Source: Oceanobacter sp. 1_MG-2023
GTDB lineage: Bacteria > Pseudomonadota > Gammaproteobacteria > Pseudomonadales > Oceanobacteraceae
Direction of reading: 5' to 3'
NCBI RefSeq assembly: GCF_030689025.1
Contig: NZ_JAUYWA010000003.1
Span: 62,001-126,000, forward strand
DNA length: 64,000 bases
In this document: piece by piece, positions 17,903 through 29,075 of the stretch
How positions within the stretch are numbered: position 1 is the first letter of the stretch
How the letters are laid out: each line of letters starts with the position of its first letter
Program-made: the position numbers and the translations under genes
The notes under the pieces: model-generated
Databases searched by the model: none
Told to the model about the DNA's origin: nothing
The model's input: the letters and a program-made list of their open reading frames with translations, nothing else

Positions 17903-20798
17903 AGTGGACAGCCAGTACAAATCGACCCTGAATTTACCGGATACCGAATTTCCCATGCGCGGCAATTTGGCCAAGCGAGAGCCTGACATGCTGGCTCGTT
18001 GGGAAAAAATGGGGCTGTACCAGCAGATTCGTGCGGCACGTGCCGGTCGTAACAAGTTTATCCTGCATGATGGCCCGCCATACGCCAATGGCAAGATTCA
18101 TATTGGTCACGCCGTTAACAAGATTCTGAAAGACATGATCGTCAAGTCTCGGACCATGAGTGGCTTTGATGCTCCTTATGTACCGGGATGGGATTGCCAT
18201 GGCTTGCCGATTGAACTGAAAGTGGAAGAGCAGGTAGGCAAGGCGGGTGACAAGGTCAGCGCCAGTGAATTTCGTCGTCATTGCCGCGAATACGCCGCCA
18301 AACAGGTCGATGGCCAGCGCGAGGACTTCAAACGCCTGATGGTGTTGGGAGACTGGGATAACCCTTATCTCACCATGGATTTTACAACCGAAGCGGACAT
18401 CATTCGTACGCTGGGCAAAATCATCGACAAGGGCCACCTGCACAAGGGCTTCAAGCCAGTGAACTGGTGCCCGGAATGTGGTTCTGCATTGGCGGAAGCG
18501 GAAGTTGAGCACCAGGATAAAAAGTCCGTAGCGATTGATGTGAAGTTTGCTTTCCCGGATACCGCGCAGTTGCTGGCGGCCTTTGGTGCCGAAGCGACAC
18601 TGGCGAGTAAAACGGCCAGCATTGTGATCTGGACAACCACCCCCTGGACTCTGCCGGCGAACGAAGCCGTATCGGTACACCCGACGCTGGAATACTCGCT
18701 GGTACTGCTGAAAGAACAGGATGAGCTATTGGTGCTGGCGGCCGACCTGGTGGCTGACTCAATGGCCCGTTATGGCATTGATGCCAGTGATTACGAGGTG
18801 GTGGCTACTGCCAAGGGCGCAGTATTGGGTTGGACTCCGGAACAACTGGCGGCTGGTGACAGCGCTCCGTTTGTGGTTCGACACCCTTTTATGCCAGCAG
18901 CCGATAGCGCCGAAAAATACGTACCGATCATCACCGGCGAGCACGTCACCGCCGATTCCGGTACCGGCTCTGTCCATACCGCTCCAATGCACGGTGCGGA
19001 TGACTACAGCGTGTGTCAGACCTTCGGCATCCGCTCCGCCGAGATGCTGGTCGACAGCCACGGCAATTTTATCGATAACGCCACCTTGCAAGCCTTGGAA
19101 CTGACCGGGTTAAGCACCGCGAACAAGGGTAACTTCCGGGTATTGGCCATTCTTAATGAATGTGGTGCGTTGCTGAAAAAAGCCAATATCACCCACAGTT
19201 ATCCACACTGCTGGCGTCACAAAACCCCGATTATTTTCCGGGCAACGCCCCAGTGGTTTATTGCCATGAATCAGAATGGCTTGCTGCAGCAGGCCATGGA
19301 CGAAGTGGAAAACGCAGTGGAATGGCGCCCGGGTTGGGGCAAGGCCCGTATTGAAGGCATGCTGACCGACCGGCCGGACTGGTGTATTTCGCGTCAGCGT
19401 ACCTGGGGCGTACCGATCGCGCTGTTTGTCCATAAAGACAGCAGTGAATTGCATCCCCGTACTGCCGAACTGATTGAACAGGTAGCGCAAAAAGTAGAAG
19501 CCGTGGGTATTGATGCCTGGTTTGAACTGGATGCCGCGGAACTGTTGGGCGATGAAGCCGCCGACTACGTCAAGGTGACGGATACCCTGGATGTCTGGTT
19601 TGACTCCGGCGTCACCCATACTTCCGTTTGTCAGCGTCGTGAAGAACTGACCTTCCCGGCCGATATGTATCTGGAAGGTTCTGACCAGCATCGCGGCTGG
19701 TTCCAGAGTTCCTTGCTGACCAGTGTGGCGGCGTATGGCCATGCCCCCTATAAAACGGTGCTGACCCATGGTTTCACCGTCGACGCCAACGGTCGCAAGA
19801 TGTCCAAATCCTTGGGCAACACGGTTGAACCACAGAAAGTGCTTAACAGCCTGGGTGGCGACATCCTGCGCTGGTGGGTGGCCGATACCGACTACAGCGG
19901 TGAAATGACCGTCTCGGACGAGATTCTCAAGCGCAACGCCGATGCCTACCGTCGGGTGCGTAATACCTGTCGTTTCCTGTTGGCCAATATTCATGGTTTT
20001 GATCCAAAAACAGATCTGGTGGCCGGTGAACAACTGCTGCCGCTGGACGCCTGGATTGTGGAATACACCCGCACCCTGCAAGAGAAGGTGATCGCCTTTT
20101 ATCTGGATTACGATTTCAAGGGGCTGACCAAAACGTTGATGAATTTCTGTGTCAGTGAGCTGGGTGGCTTCTATCTGGATATCATCAAGGACCGTCAATA
20201 CACCGGCAAACATGATGGCTTGCCGCGTCGCAGTGCCCAGACGGCGTTGTTCCATGTACTGGAAGCCATGGCTCGCTGGATTGCCCCGGTATTGTCCTTT
20301 ACTGCGGAAGAAATCTGGGACAACTTGCCCGGTGATCGTGATGCCTCTGTGTTGTTGGCCGAGTGGTACACCGACTTTCCGGTTGTGTCTGATAACGGCT
20401 TCGACAACGGGTACTGGCAAACCATTCTCAAGGTCAAGGAAGCCGTAAATGGCCAGCTGGAAAAAGCCCGTAGTGACAAGCTGATCGGTGCCAGCCTGGG
20501 AGCAGATCTGGTGCTGTACGCCAATGACGAACTGCGAGTGGCGCTGGAGCAACTGGGTGATGAATTACGCTTTGTGCTGATGACGTCTTCAGCCCGGGTG
20601 GCAGCATGGGATGATGAGCAAGGCGAAGCCACTGATCTGAGCGACTTGCGCGTCAGTGTCGTCGCCTCGACAGCAGAAAAATGTGAGCGTTGCTGGCATC
20701 ACAGCGAGACGGTTGGCAGCGATGCCGCCCACCCAACGCTGTGTCGCCGTTGCATCGACAACGTTGAGGGAGAGGGCGAAGTTCGCCTGTACGCCTGA
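17892..20798 (+). CDS. ileS: Isoleucyl-tRNA synthetase
   Basis: A 968-residue class I synthetase charging tRNA-Ile. The HIGH signature is [10 protein letters not shown], the KMSKS signature [10 protein letters not shown]; the editing domain lies between ([14 protein letters not shown]). A C-terminal zinc finger is present (CERCW...CRRCI). Length and layout are normal for the bacterial type. Its stop overlaps the lspA start (TGATG), keeping the ribF-ileS-lspA coupling. Confidence 0.98.
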   Translation: MNDKVDSQYKSTLNLPDTEFPMRGNLAKREPDMLARWEKMGLYQQIRAARAGRNKFILHDGPPYANGKIHIGHAVNKILKDMIVKSRTMSGFDAPYVPGWDCHGLPIELKVEEQVGKAGDKVSASEFRRHCREYAAKQVDGQREDFKRLMVLGDWDNPYLTMDFTTEADIIRTLGKIIDKGHLHKGFKPVNWCPECGSALAEAEVEHQDKKSVAIDVKFAFPDTAQLLAAFGAEATLASKTASIVIWTTTPWTLPANEAVSVHPTLEYSLVLLKEQDELLVLAADLVADSMARYGIDASDYEVVATAKGAVLGWTPEQLAAGDSAPFVVRHPFMPAADSAEKYVPIITGEHVTADSGTGSVHTAPMHGADDYSVCQTFGIRSAEMLVDSHGNFIDNATLQALELTGLSTANKGNFRVLAILNECGALLKKANITHSYPHCWRHKTPIIFRATPQWFIAMNQNGLLQQAMDEVENAVEWRPGWGKARIEGMLTDRPDWCISRQRTWGVPIALFVHKDSSELHPRTAELIEQVAQKVEAVGIDAWFELDAAELLGDEAADYVKVTDTLDVWFDSGVTHTSVCQRREELTFPADMYLEGSDQHRGWFQSSLLTSVAAYGHAPYKTVLTHGFTVDANGRKMSKSLGNTVEPQKVLNSLGGDILRWWVADTDYSGEMTVSDEILKRNADAYRRVRNTCRFLLANIHGFDPKTDLVAGEQLLPLDAWIVEYTRTLQEKVIAFYLDYDFKGLTKTLMNFCVSELGGFYLDIIKDRQYTGKHDGLPRRSAQTALFHVLEAMARWIAPVLSFTAEEIWDNLPGDRDASVLLAEWYTDFPVVSDNGFDNGYWQTILKVKEAVNGQLEKARSDKLIGASLGADLVLYANDELRVALEQLGDELRFVLMTSSARVAAWDDEQGEATDLSDLRVSVVASTAEKCERCWHHSETVGSDAAHPTLCRRCIDNVEGEGEVRLYA

Positions 20799-21319
20799 TG
20801 ACATCGATAAAAAACAGCGCCCTGATCTGGTCGTGGCTCAGCCTGCTGGTTCTGGTCATTGATCTGGCCACCAAACAAATGGCCGAAGCCTGGCTGCACT
20901 ATGGCAATCCGGTATATCTGTTACCGGTGCTGGATTTTACCTTGCTGTATAACAAGGGGGCTGCATTCAGTTTGCTGGCCGACCAGCCGGGCTGGCAACG
21001 CTGGTTCTTTACGTTTATCTCAGCCGCCGTCAGTGTCATGCTGATGGTCTGGATGCGGCGCTTACCGCGCAGCCAACCCTGGCTGGCGGTGTCACTGGCA
21101 CTGATTCTGGGGGGCGCGGTGGGCAATCTGGTCGACCGGGTGCTGTTTGGTCATGTGATTGACTTTATTTCCGTGCATTGGGACAACGCGTATTTTCCTG
21201 CCTTCAATATTGCGGACTCTGCCATTACGGCAGGGGCCATTATGATGGCAATCGACGTGATACGGGACAGCATCAGCACACAGAAACCGGCTTCTGACTC
21301 CGTCAGTCGCAGCGATTGA
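20798..21319 (+). CDS. lspA: Lipoprotein signal peptidase II
   Basis: A 173-residue inner-membrane aspartyl protease that removes signal peptides from lipoproteins. Four membrane segments are visible. The catalytic Asp residues are in NLVDRVLFGHVIDF and FNIADSAITAG. The start overlaps the ileS stop by 1 bp. Substrates in this window include BamD. Confidence 0.97.
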   Translation: MTSIKNSALIWSWLSLLVLVIDLATKQMAEAWLHYGNPVYLLPVLDFTLLYNKGAAFSLLADQPGWQRWFFTFISAAVSVMLMVWMRRLPRSQPWLAVSLALILGGAVGNLVDRVLFGHVIDFISVHWDNAYFPAFNIADSAITAGAIMMAIDVIRDSISTQKPASDSVSRSD

Positions 21320-21396
21320 ATCCGTACGGCTGACATACATTGGCGTAACCCGGTATCTGGCGAGCGCCCAACAAACGCCTAACAAGAGGTGAACTC

Positions 21397-21855
21397 ATGG
21401 CCGCAGACATTATTTCCAGTGGCAGCACGGTATCCCTGCATTTTGCCCTGAAACTGGCAGATGGCCAGGTGATTGACTCAACCTTTGATGCCACGCCTGC
21501 GCAGCTGGTAATTGGTGATGGCAATTTGCCAGAAGGCTTTGAAAGCCTGCTTGTAGGTTTGGCCCCCGGAGCTCATGAAACCTTCAGTGTTGCTCCTGAA
21601 CACGCTTTTGGCCAGCATAACCCGAACAATGTCCAGCGGATGAAGCGTTCCGACTTTGCCGCGGACTTGCCGATTTCTCCCGGTCTGGTGGTGTCATTTG
21701 CGGATGCATCCAACACCGAGCTGCCAGGCGTGATTGCCAGTGTGGAAGGCGAGTGGGTCGAGGTGGATTTTAATCATCCTCTGGCAGGTAAAATCCTGAC
21801 ATTTGAGGTTCAGATTCTTGACGTCAAACCGACAGAGATCAGCCATGCAAATTAA
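21397..21855 (+). CDS. fkpB: FKBP-type peptidyl-prolyl isomerase, SlpA/FkpB
   Basis: A 152-residue cytoplasmic FKBP isomerase. The N-terminal part [18 protein letters not shown] and the IF-domain segment ([18 protein letters not shown]) are typical of the SlyD/FkpB group; it lacks the His-rich metal tail of SlyD. It lies between lspA and ispH, the conserved place for fkpB. It overlaps ispH by 11 bp. Confidence 0.93.
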   Translation: MAADIISSGSTVSLHFALKLADGQVIDSTFDATPAQLVIGDGNLPEGFESLLVGLAPGAHETFSVAPEHAFGQHNPNNVQRMKRSDFAADLPISPGLVVSFADASNTELPGVIASVEGEWVEVDFNHPLAGKILTFEVQILDVKPTEISHAN

Positions 21856-22789
21856 ACTCGCCAATCCACGCGGATTTTGTGCGGGGGTTGATCGGGCTAT
21901 CGATATCGTCAACCGGGCACTGGAATTGTTCGAGCCACCGATTTATGTACGCCATGAAGTGGTACACAACAAGTTTGTGGTGAACGATTTACGCCAGCGT
22001 GGCGCCATCTTTGTGGATGAGCTGGATGAAATACCGGACGGCAGCATTGTTATCTTTTCTGCCCATGGTGTGGCCCAGGCGGTACGCAAGAATGCCACTG
22101 ACCGCCACCTCAAGGTTTTTGATGCCACCTGCCCACTGGTTACCAAGGTCCACCTTGAAGTGGCCCGGTACAGTGCCGATGGCAGCGAGTGTGTGCTGAT
22201 TGGACATAAAGGCCATCCCGAAGTGGAAGGCACCATGGGGCAATACGATTACAGCCGGGGTGGCAGTATTTACCTGGTTGAAAATGAAGAGGATGTCGCC
22301 AACCTGTCTGTCCGTGACGCCTCCCGGTTGTCTTATGTGACCCAGACGACCTTGTCGATGGACGATACCGCCAAGGTAATCGATGCCCTGAGACAGAAGT
22401 TCCCTGCTATTCAGGGGCCACGCAAGAATGATATTTGCTACGCCACCCAGAACCGGCAGGATGCCGTGAAACAACTGGCTGCTGAATGTGAAGTCCTGTT
22501 GGTGGTTGGTTCACCCAACAGCTCAAACTCGAATCGCTTGCGCGAGCTGGGAGAGCGTATGGGAGCCAAGGCCTATCTGGTTGATAACGCCAGCGAAATC
22601 CGCCCTGAATGGTTGAACGACATTGGCCACGTAGGGGTGACGGCCGGTGCATCAGCTCCGGAAGTGCTGGTGAAAGAAGTAGTGCAGTGCCTGGTGAATC
22701 TGGGCGGTCGGACCCCTGAAGAAGTTCAGGGAACCGAAGAAAACGTGGTGTTTTCGCTGCCCAAGGAACTGCGCTTGAGCGAAGTCTGA
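21845..22789 (+). CDS. ispH: 4-hydroxy-3-methylbut-2-enyl diphosphate reductase
   Basis: Last step of the MEP isoprenoid pathway, giving IPP and DMAPP, the substrates of IspB at 9167. An iron-sulfur enzyme: the three cluster cysteines are in [23 protein letters not shown] and [11 protein letters not shown], all present. The ATG at 21845 lies inside the end of fkpB; this gives the standard N-terminus [15 protein letters not shown] and 314 residues. Confidence 0.97.
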   Translation: MQIKLANPRGFCAGVDRAIDIVNRALELFEPPIYVRHEVVHNKFVVNDLRQRGAIFVDELDEIPDGSIVIFSAHGVAQAVRKNATDRHLKVFDATCPLVTKVHLEVARYSADGSECVLIGHKGHPEVEGTMGQYDYSRGGSIYLVENEEDVANLSVRDASRLSYVTQTTLSMDDTAKVIDALRQKFPAIQGPRKNDICYATQNRQDAVKQLAAECEVLLVVGSPNSSNSNRLRELGERMGAKAYLVDNASEIRPEWLNDIGHVGVTAGASAPEVLVKEVVQCLVNLGGRTPEEVQGTEENVVFSLPKELRLSEV

Positions 22790-22865
22790 GCCCGGTCTGG
22801 CGCCTGCTGACGGCTGCCGTCATTTGTGATAGCCGCAGGCTGTCAACCAATACCGGCTGGCCGTT

Positions 22866-23306
22866 TTACCATTCGAAGACGTCACTGCCTACGGTACGGG
22901 TCTGGGTACCGGTGGAGTCCAGTACCAGATTACCGTCGCTTGCCTGGCTGCCGACCGCCGTGGCAGTGATCTGGATACATTGGCTCAGGGAAGCTCCAGA
23001 GCAACTGGAAGCACTCACTTTGTAGGCGGTGGTATCGCCGCTTTTGATCAGGTAATAGCCGCTGCTGAGAGTCAGTCCCAGTTTGCTCAAATCCGTGGTG
23101 TAGGTCAGCTCATCGGAATAATAACGTTCCTGGGCGGCCATGATACGTGATAATTCCTGGGCAGTGTCTGCACGAATGGCCCGGCTTATATAGCTGTGAT
23201 AGCCAGGTATAACGATTGCTGCCAGAATGCCGATAATGGCAATCACAATCATCAGTTCAATCAGGGTAAAACCTCGGCTGGGAGCAAGGTGGGCTGGCAA
23301 TCTCAT
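22866..23306 (-). CDS. pilE: Type IV minor pilin PilE
   Basis: A pilin with a class III leader: after a 12-residue basic leader comes [19 protein letters not shown], cut by PilD before Phe. The ALSO-conserved region REY is replaced by [10 protein letters not shown]-like sequence ([15 protein letters not shown]), typical of PilE. Two C-terminal cysteines ([13 protein letters not shown]) give a disulfide. I prefer the ATG at 23306 because it has an AGGAAA site upstream and a short leader; one at 23348 would give a 26-residue leader. It is last in the minor-pilin operon, with an 8-50 bp gap to pilW. Confidence 0.88.
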   Translation of the reverse strand: MRLPAHLAPSRGFTLIELMIVIAIIGILAAIVIPGYHSYISRAIRADTAQELSRIMAAQERYYSDELTYTTDLSKLGLTLSSGYYLIKSGDTTAYKVSASSCSGASLSQCIQITATAVGSQASDGNLVLDSTGTQTRTVGSDVFEW

Positions 23307-23356
23307 CGGTTTCAGGTTTCCTGTTGTCGATCGGGAAATAGCCTTCATGGTGAAGG

Positions 23357-24196
23357 TTAGCGGTTCGGGAAAAATACAGTCGTTTCAAGAATCTGGCGCG
23401 GTATATTATCTGTCCGGGTAATCGGATCAGCATCCAGTACCAGATAGCTGCGGGTACCATCGACTCGGGCTGCATCGCTGAACGCTTTGGTCAGGATAGC
23501 AATACGGACAGCTGTAACGTCGGCCAGAGTGGCGAGGTCGGCGCTGACATAACGGCTGGCATTGGTGTTGCCTGCGCCCGGGTCGGTATACAGCACCTGA
23601 AAGGATTCGATCCCGGAGGCAATCGTCTGTACACCATCTCCGAGAATGGTGTCAGAACCGGCATCATTTTCCAGATAGCTGGCACAGCGCAAGACATCGT
23701 CATATTCATCATCAGTACCACCGCTGGTATCCAGTGCAACCCAGTACACATCAACGATCACTGAACCCGAAGCAACGCCCGCCCCTGCCAGGTCGACACC
23801 GCTACAGGTCGTCTGGTCCCAGGTATTCGCCGTTGAATCTTCAAAGGTGCGGCGGATGGCCAGTCGGTCACCGGCCTGATCTGTGGATTCCCAGTTGCAG
23901 TCCGCATTGGCGGCTGGAGGTATCAGGGTGGCATCGCTGCAAAGGTCGGCAACGGGTTGAATGGCCTCACCAAACAGGTCTGGGTTGAATCCTCCGTGGC
24001 GAACCTGCTTGGATAGCCAGGTGAGGGTGAAGCGGGCACTCTCTTGCACTTGTGACATGCCATCAATACGGTTGGATGCACGGTTGGAGCCGACCATTAA
24101 TTGCATCACAGCCAGACCGATAATGATCGAGATAATCCCGGCGATCATTAACTCGATCAGTGTCATGCCATGCTGTTTTATCGGTAACGTTTTCAC
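23357..24196 (-). CDS. pilW: Type IV minor pilin PilW
   Basis: 279 residues. Leader cleavage site is [16 protein letters not shown]; note Met rather than Phe at +1. The long globular part with several cysteines ([25 protein letters not shown]) fits PilW, which joins PilV, PilX and FimU in the tip complex that primes pilus assembly with PilY1. Its ATG overlaps the pilV stop (ATGA), so it is coupled to pilV. Confidence 0.88.
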   Translation of the reverse strand: MKTLPIKQHGMTLIELMIAGIISIIIGLAVMQLMVGSNRASNRIDGMSQVQESARFTLTWLSKQVRHGGFNPDLFGEAIQPVADLCSDATLIPPAANADCNWESTDQAGDRLAIRRTFEDSTANTWDQTTCSGVDLAGAGVASGSVIVDVYWVALDTSGGTDDEYDDVLRCASYLENDAGSDTILGDGVQTIASGIESFQVLYTDPGAGNTNASRYVSADLATLADVTAVRIAILTKAFSDAARVDGTRSYLVLDADPITRTDNIPRQILETTVFFPNR

Positions 24197-24804
24197 AAGT
24201 CGATCTCCGTTGAAAGAGAGTCGGTACGGTTGGTAATGTCGCCTTCGTTCAGATAGTTGGTGCTGCCATCATCCAGGGTACCTGAGGTTCTGACATCCCA
24301 GGTTATCGTGATTTGCACCTGGGTTGACGAAGCACCGACGCCGAGTCCGGCCTGTACATCAACAACGAGGGAAGGCGGTGCAAGAAAGTCGGCATTACCG
24401 GCGCGGGTAATATCGGAGTCTGTTACCGATACATCAGAAGGGCAGGCCACGTCCCATAAATCAAACGCCGCCATTTGAGCGCCGCTGCAATTGGCGCTGG
24501 CCTTGCGTGAAGTGCCATCGTGATAGTAGGCACACATGGTCGGGCGAGCGGCGCAGCTGACTGCCGCTGCGCCAGTGTCATAACTGGCAACGGCATCCTG
24601 ATTGGCCATGATACGGTTGGTCAGGTCATCGATCATCCAGGCCGCCAGGGAGCGACTGGTCGAATCCTGGGCTGAACGGTCAGACTCCAGCAACAGAGCC
24701 ACCAGTCCAACCAGCCCGACGGTGGTAATGGCGACAGTCACCAGAATTTCTATCAGGCTGAAACCTTTTGTGGCGGATATGCTCCGCTTGCTTTGGATCA
24801 ACAT
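24193..24804 (-). CDS. pilV: Type IV minor pilin PilV
   Basis: 203 residues with the leader KG|FSLIEILVTVAITTVGLVGL typical of PilV/GspI-type pseudopilins. The rest is Ser/Thr/Asp-rich with paired cysteines (VSCAARPTMCAYY and ANCSG...VACPSD). It overlaps fimU upstream by 7 bp and pilW downstream by 4 bp. Expected role: minor pilin in the initiation complex. Confidence 0.86.
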   Translation of the reverse strand: MLIQSKRSISATKGFSLIEILVTVAITTVGLVGLVALLLESDRSAQDSTSRSLAAWMIDDLTNRIMANQDAVASYDTGAAAVSCAARPTMCAYYHDGTSRKASANCSGAQMAAFDLWDVACPSDVSVTDSDITRAGNADFLAPPSLVVDVQAGLGVGASSTQVQITITWDVRTSGTLDDGSTNYLNEGDITNRTDSLSTEIDL

Positions 24805-25295
24805 GCACTCTCCGATCGAATGATCTGACCAATCGCCAGTATTTCTATGCGGTATACCCTGTTTCCGCTGCAGCCGGTAATCTTGATGGTCAAGGCTCCG
24901 ACGGCGGTTGCGCGACCGGCACCATTGAAGGATAAAAGCCCGGAACCCATGGAGGATGCCGTGATGGTACCGTCGCTGGAATCCAGGCTGGACTGGCGCA
25001 GGATGGTATTGGATGTGGCCTCGCGGACCTCCCAGCCATTGCTCCAGCTGCCGGATTTGGGCTGAACATTAACCGTCAGCTTGTAATTGGCGGCATGGCT
25101 GCGGGCATACTGAATGTCGGTATGCAGCTGTCGGGCAATCCGGTCGGCAGTCTGGTTATTCAGGTAACGAGTCATGGAAGGGGTGCCCACCGCAGCCAGA
25201 ATGGCGAATACCGCGATGGTGATCATCAGTTCGATCAGGGTAAGCCCTGCCACTGTTCCCCTTGCTGATACTGCAACCCGTCTGGCCTGAATCAT
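24798..25295 (-). CDS. fimU: Minor pilin FimU-like (GspH/FimT family)
   Basis: 165 residues. The leader is 17 residues, then G|LTLIELMITIAVFAILAAVG, followed by a GspH-fold head (ARQLHTDIQYARSHAANYKL) and a final disulfide pair (ITGCSGN...SESAC). The position just before pilV-pilW is that of fimU in Pseudomonas; the second GspH/FimT protein of this cluster is at 29798. The start overlaps the pilY1 stop by 4 bp. Confidence 0.82.
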   Translation of the reverse strand: MIQARRVAVSARGTVAGLTLIELMITIAVFAILAAVGTPSMTRYLNNQTADRIARQLHTDIQYARSHAANYKLTVNVQPKSGSWSNGWEVREATSNTILRQSSLDSSDGTITASSMGSGLLSFNGAGRATAVGALTIKITGCSGNRVYRIEILAIGQIIRSESAC

Positions 25296-28200
25296 TGTTC
25301 CAATTCCCTCCAGAAGGTTTGTTCAACCGGGTCTGATGCGCCCAGGGCATCAACGGTAGTGGTGCCGTTGACGATAGTGGGCTTGGAAGTGATGACTGTG
25401 CTGTCCTGATCTTCTTCCTCATCATCTTCATCAACGGGCTGTGCAGTTTCCTGGTACACAACAACCGGGGTGTCCTGGATACCGGGGAAGTTGGATTCAA
25501 TCTCATCCTTGTAGACCGAGAGTTCACCGGCGGTGTACTGCAATGACAGGACGTACAGGGTGCTCTGGCCGGTATCTGGCTCACAACCGGAACGATAAGC
25601 CTCATCCGTTGGCTGATAACTGTTGATATAGCTGTAGTAATTTAATGAGATGGCATTGGAAAGTACTTTTTCGCCACTGCCTGACAAGTCGAGGTAGACC
25701 CCGTTCTTGAGATCGTCGGTATCGGCTGTTGCGATATCGTCGTAATCAACCAGATCATCCTGCGTTAGCGCTGTGTACGTTTCCGGTGCCGCATCTACAT
25801 CAAAATCGTTGATGATATAGATACGGTCCTTGGTGATGGTGTTTAACGGGTGCGCCCGGTAGCCAGAGCCGATGACCAGCTGGTAGCGACTGGCGGCGTA
25901 ACTGTAACCGGTGGTTTTATCCAGAAAAGTATCCCGTGACGAGTAAGTCAGATCGGGAGTGGCGAAAAACCGGACGTTATTAATTTCGGTCTCGTCATTA
26001 CCCAGGTCGGCAATCATGCCGCCGGTTGCAAAAGTAGAGGCATTATTGGACAGGCTGTCTTCCTGGGCGAAGTCTATACGCCAGATACGACCACCGAGGT
26101 CTGCGGCATACATAGTGTCAACGTCACCATCGCCATCGTTATCGGCAGGTACCAGATCACCAACTATGCCACTGGTCATATCACTCAGCCTCAGATTGCC
26201 GCTGGATTTCGAGGCTTTCCAGAGCAGCTCTCCAGTCGTCGGGTCAACCATATAAATGGCGTTACCCATGCTGTGGGCGGTGCGTTTGGTATAGTCGTCT
26301 TCAGCCTCGTCATAACCACCGGCAAAGACCAGTACATCGGTTTGTTCACCTTTCCACAGTACGGTAATTGGCAGCATCTTGGACCAGGTTTGTCCCAGCT
26401 CAGCAAAATCACCGCTGCCGCCTTCAATGGTCCAGGCCAGTGTTGGGGCATCAAGATCACTGACGTCGAGTGCGTAATAGTTTCGTCCGCCACGGCGCAT
26501 GCCGCTGTACAGATATGCTTTTTCTCCGGAGTCGACGATATTGTTGCTGTTACTGTCGATGTGATATTTGGAGATATACCCATCCATACCGTAGGTCCGA
26601 TCAGGACTTTGGTCGAAATAGGCATAAGCGCTTTCAAACAGATCCGAAGGAATAAAGGCAAAGTATTCTTCAGGATTATCCTCATCGGTGTTAAATGCGT
26701 GCAGATAGCCCGAGTTGGTACCAACAAACAGCGCGGTTTTGCTGCTGCTGCCGGAACTGTAGGACATCAATACCGGGCGGCTGTGCAGGGCGTCTTCGAT
26801 TTCCCGTCGTGGAGTAGTGCTGGATGAGTCGGGATCGTAGCCAGCCAGCCAGAGGATAAAGTCGGATTTTTCGTCATCCGGTACGACGCTCGGCAGATTG
26901 TCCGGCAGTGACGTATTGCTGCTGCTGATACGGTTGTCCGTTGTGCTGATGCTGCTTCCTGCGATATCGGTCATGATACGGCGGCTGCCAGGATCAGACA
27001 GGCGACGGGCGATCCCTCCCTTGGTGACGGTTTCGCCATCCGGAGCATCTTCATCCAGGGTCCAGTAGCTGCGGGCATTGTCAGAAAAGTAGCCGGTGGA
27101 TGAGTCGATGGCAAGATCGCCATCAACGTCCATGATGTCACCGCTGCTGTCGAGCCGGTAGCGTTTGATATTGCCGGTCCAGTCTGCAGCAGTGGATGGA
27201 CTGAATACGGAATAATACAGCTGGTCGAGATGCTCCAGGCTGTTATAGGCGTTGACCGCCACGGCGGGGGCGGCAAAGGTACCGGAGGTTTTGGAGATGT
27301 TTTCAAAAACCTTGACCAGCGCCAGGCGCAGGGAGTCTGAATCGGAACCGCTACCGGCAACACCGCCACCGTAAGAGGCCATATCATCGAGTCGTTCCTG
27401 GGTGCTGCCGGCGACAAAACCACCAATCGTGTGCACATAAATCGGCTGACGGCCACTGAAGTCATCACTGTTGTCGGCGTTATACAGGTAATAGGCCAGT
27501 TCTTCGGCGCAACCACCGTCACCGGTACAAGAGGAGCTGAAGTCATCGTCATTGGGGAAATCGGCACTGGGCAGTTCGGTCAGTAATGATCTCACCTTGG
27601 AGTTGATACTGGTGTCGTAGTAAGGCGCACCGTCACTGAAAATCACCACGTGGTTGGTTTGGCATTCTTCGGTGATGGGCGAGATATAATTGCCGTTACC
27701 ATCGTGGGTATCATCCAGGTTCAGGTACTCGGTACAGACCAGAATGGTTTCTGTGGCAGGTTCACTGTCATCCCCTGAATCATCGCCATCATCATCTTCA
27801 GAAGAGGAGGCGGTATAGGCAATATAGTCGGATTCACTGATGCCGTAAGTTTTGATCAGAGCGTTTTGAAACCAGCTGTCCAGGTCGTCCCATGGTGTAT
27901 AAGCCCCGGTGTCTGTATCAACCACATATGGCCATCTCCAGGTATCCATTACCATAAACCAGGCGGGTTCACTGGCTTCGTACTCCGACTGGGTTACGCC
28001 GTAGCTATCCAGTAAGGTTCCCTTGTAGTTTTTATGGACCTTGTTCCAGGAGTTCCAGTCAGTGTTGTTGTTTTTCAGATAGTAGTCTTCGATGGCCCAG
28101 GTATCATCACCGGCCATCATTTGAAACCACCAGAGGCTGGTATCAACACTGCCAGAAGATGAGCTGGAGCTACCGCTGGAACCAGAGCCGGTAACAGCGA

Positions 28201-28693
28201 TTTCCTGTTCTTCCCAGACCATACACAAATCGGAGTTGGCGGTGGTGGTTTTGCCGTATTTCATGGCATCGCCACGGAGGTAGGCCGCCGCTTCATAAAC
28301 ACTTTCTGTAATCGGGGTGGCACCACCGGGAGAGTAGGAATCGAGAATATCCTCGACCATGCTACGGACGCCTTCAGCATCAATCGATAACATCGGGCTA
28401 CTCATCCAGGCACCCTCGGAGCTGGAACTGTTGAAGCGGAACAAGGAGAGGTTGATACCGGTTGTGCTGTTGATCACCTCAATCGCGGCATCCCGAACCA
28501 CATCCAGGCGAGAGCCGGCATAAGAACCGTCTTCGTAGACGCTGCTGCCCATACTGCCCGAGGTATCCATGATAAAGACCACATTCGGCGCTGTGGTGGT
28601 GGTGGTCTGAACGTAAATTTCGGTGTCGTCGGCCAGGACCGGACGATGACTGAACAGCCCCAGGGCGATCAGTGTTAGCCAGTAGAGTTTCAT
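25292..28693 (-). CDS. pilY1: Type IV pilus tip adhesin PilY1
   Basis: A 1133-residue secreted protein (signal peptide MKLYWLTLIALGLFSHRPVLA). The N-terminal von Willebrand A domain has the MIDAS motif DTSGSMGSS at about 43-51. A Ser/Asp-rich linker (SSSEDDDGDDSGDDSEP, about 300) lies within it. The C-terminal half is a PilY1 beta-propeller with a calcium loop ADNDGDGDVDTM at about 853. PilY1 sits at the pilus tip, controls extension against PilT retraction and senses surfaces. It is translated between the small protein at 28705 and fimU. Confidence 0.95.
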   Translation of the reverse strand: MKLYWLTLIALGLFSHRPVLADDTEIYVQTTTTTAPNVVFIMDTSGSMGSSVYEDGSYAGSRLDVVRDAAIEVINSTTGINLSLFRFNSSSSEGAWMSSPMLSIDAEGVRSMVEDILDSYSPGGATPITESVYEAAAYLRGDAMKYGKTTTANSDLCMVWEEQEIAVTGSGSSGSSSSSSGSVDTSLWWFQMMAGDDTWAIEDYYLKNNNTDWNSWNKVHKNYKGTLLDSYGVTQSEYEASEPAWFMVMDTWRWPYVVDTDTGAYTPWDDLDSWFQNALIKTYGISESDYIAYTASSSEDDDGDDSGDDSEPATETILVCTEYLNLDDTHDGNGNYISPITEECQTNHVVIFSDGAPYYDTSINSKVRSLLTELPSADFPNDDDFSSSCTGDGGCAEELAYYLYNADNSDDFSGRQPIYVHTIGGFVAGSTQERLDDMASYGGGVAGSGSDSDSLRLALVKVFENISKTSGTFAAPAVAVNAYNSLEHLDQLYYSVFSPSTAADWTGNIKRYRLDSSGDIMDVDGDLAIDSSTGYFSDNARSYWTLDEDAPDGETVTKGGIARRLSDPGSRRIMTDIAGSSISTTDNRISSSNTSLPDNLPSVVPDDEKSDFILWLAGYDPDSSSTTPRREIEDALHSRPVLMSYSSGSSSKTALFVGTNSGYLHAFNTDEDNPEEYFAFIPSDLFESAYAYFDQSPDRTYGMDGYISKYHIDSNSNNIVDSGEKAYLYSGMRRGGRNYYALDVSDLDAPTLAWTIEGGSGDFAELGQTWSKMLPITVLWKGEQTDVLVFAGGYDEAEDDYTKRTAHSMGNAIYMVDPTTGELLWKASKSSGNLRLSDMTSGIVGDLVPADNDGDGDVDTMYAADLGGRIWRIDFAQEDSLSNNASTFATGGMIADLGNDETEINNVRFFATPDLTYSSRDTFLDKTTGYSYAASRYQLVIGSGYRAHPLNTITKDRIYIINDFDVDAAPETYTALTQDDLVDYDDIATADTDDLKNGVYLDLSGSGEKVLSNAISLNYYSYINSYQPTDEAYRSGCEPDTGQSTLYVLSLQYTAGELSVYKDEIESNFPGIQDTPVVVYQETAQPVDEDDEEEDQDSTVITSKPTIVNGTTTVDALGASDPVEQTFWRELEQ

Positions 28694-28704
28694 AAGAAGG
28701 CTCC

Positions 28705-29055
28705 TCAGTGTTCGCCCGGCGCATGGCCGCCAAAGTTAATGTAGTCCACCAGTTTTTGCTGGCGGTCGATGCCGATAAAAATAACCGGGATGTTCTTGCG
28801 CAGGTAAATCTCAGATGCCCGGCTGAGGTCAATGGCTTGTTCATATTCAAACAAGGCGGTATCGGCTTTCAGGGCAATACTTTCAGCCTGACATTCATCA
28901 CACAGCTTGACGGTGATGGCGGCACTGGAAAAGGTGATCAGATCTTGCGGCGGTACATGAAATTCAGCATGTCGCATCAGGTTGGGAGAGACCGCCAGGC
29001 TGATCGGGCTGAACAATAACAGCAGGGAGAACAAGCTAATAAGTCGGGTATTCAT
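28705..29055 (-). CDS. Small secreted protein in the pilus operon, unknown
   Basis: 116 residues with a signal peptide (RLISLFSLLLLFSPISLA). The mature part has one CDECQ cysteine pair and two strands around IPVIFIGIDRQQKLVDYINF. It lies 20 bp after pilX and 11 bp before pilY1, so it is made with them. Pseudomonas has PilY2 beside PilY1, but I cannot match this protein to PilY2 by eye. A periplasmic helper for PilY1 (folding or disulfide handling) is a guess from position and the cysteine pair. Confidence 0.7.
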   Translation of the reverse strand: MNTRLISLFSLLLLFSPISLAVSPNLMRHAEFHVPPQDLITFSSAAITVKLCDECQAESIALKADTALFEYEQAIDLSRASEIYLRKNIPVIFIGIDRQQKLVDYINFGGHAPGEH

Positions 29056-29075
29056 GATAATCCTCGCGAATGTCG

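Noticed and set aside
19110-20552. A 480-codon open frame on the minus strand
   Set aside because: It lies wholly inside ileS, which has all its synthetase motifs; the reverse frame has no domain and no ribosome site.
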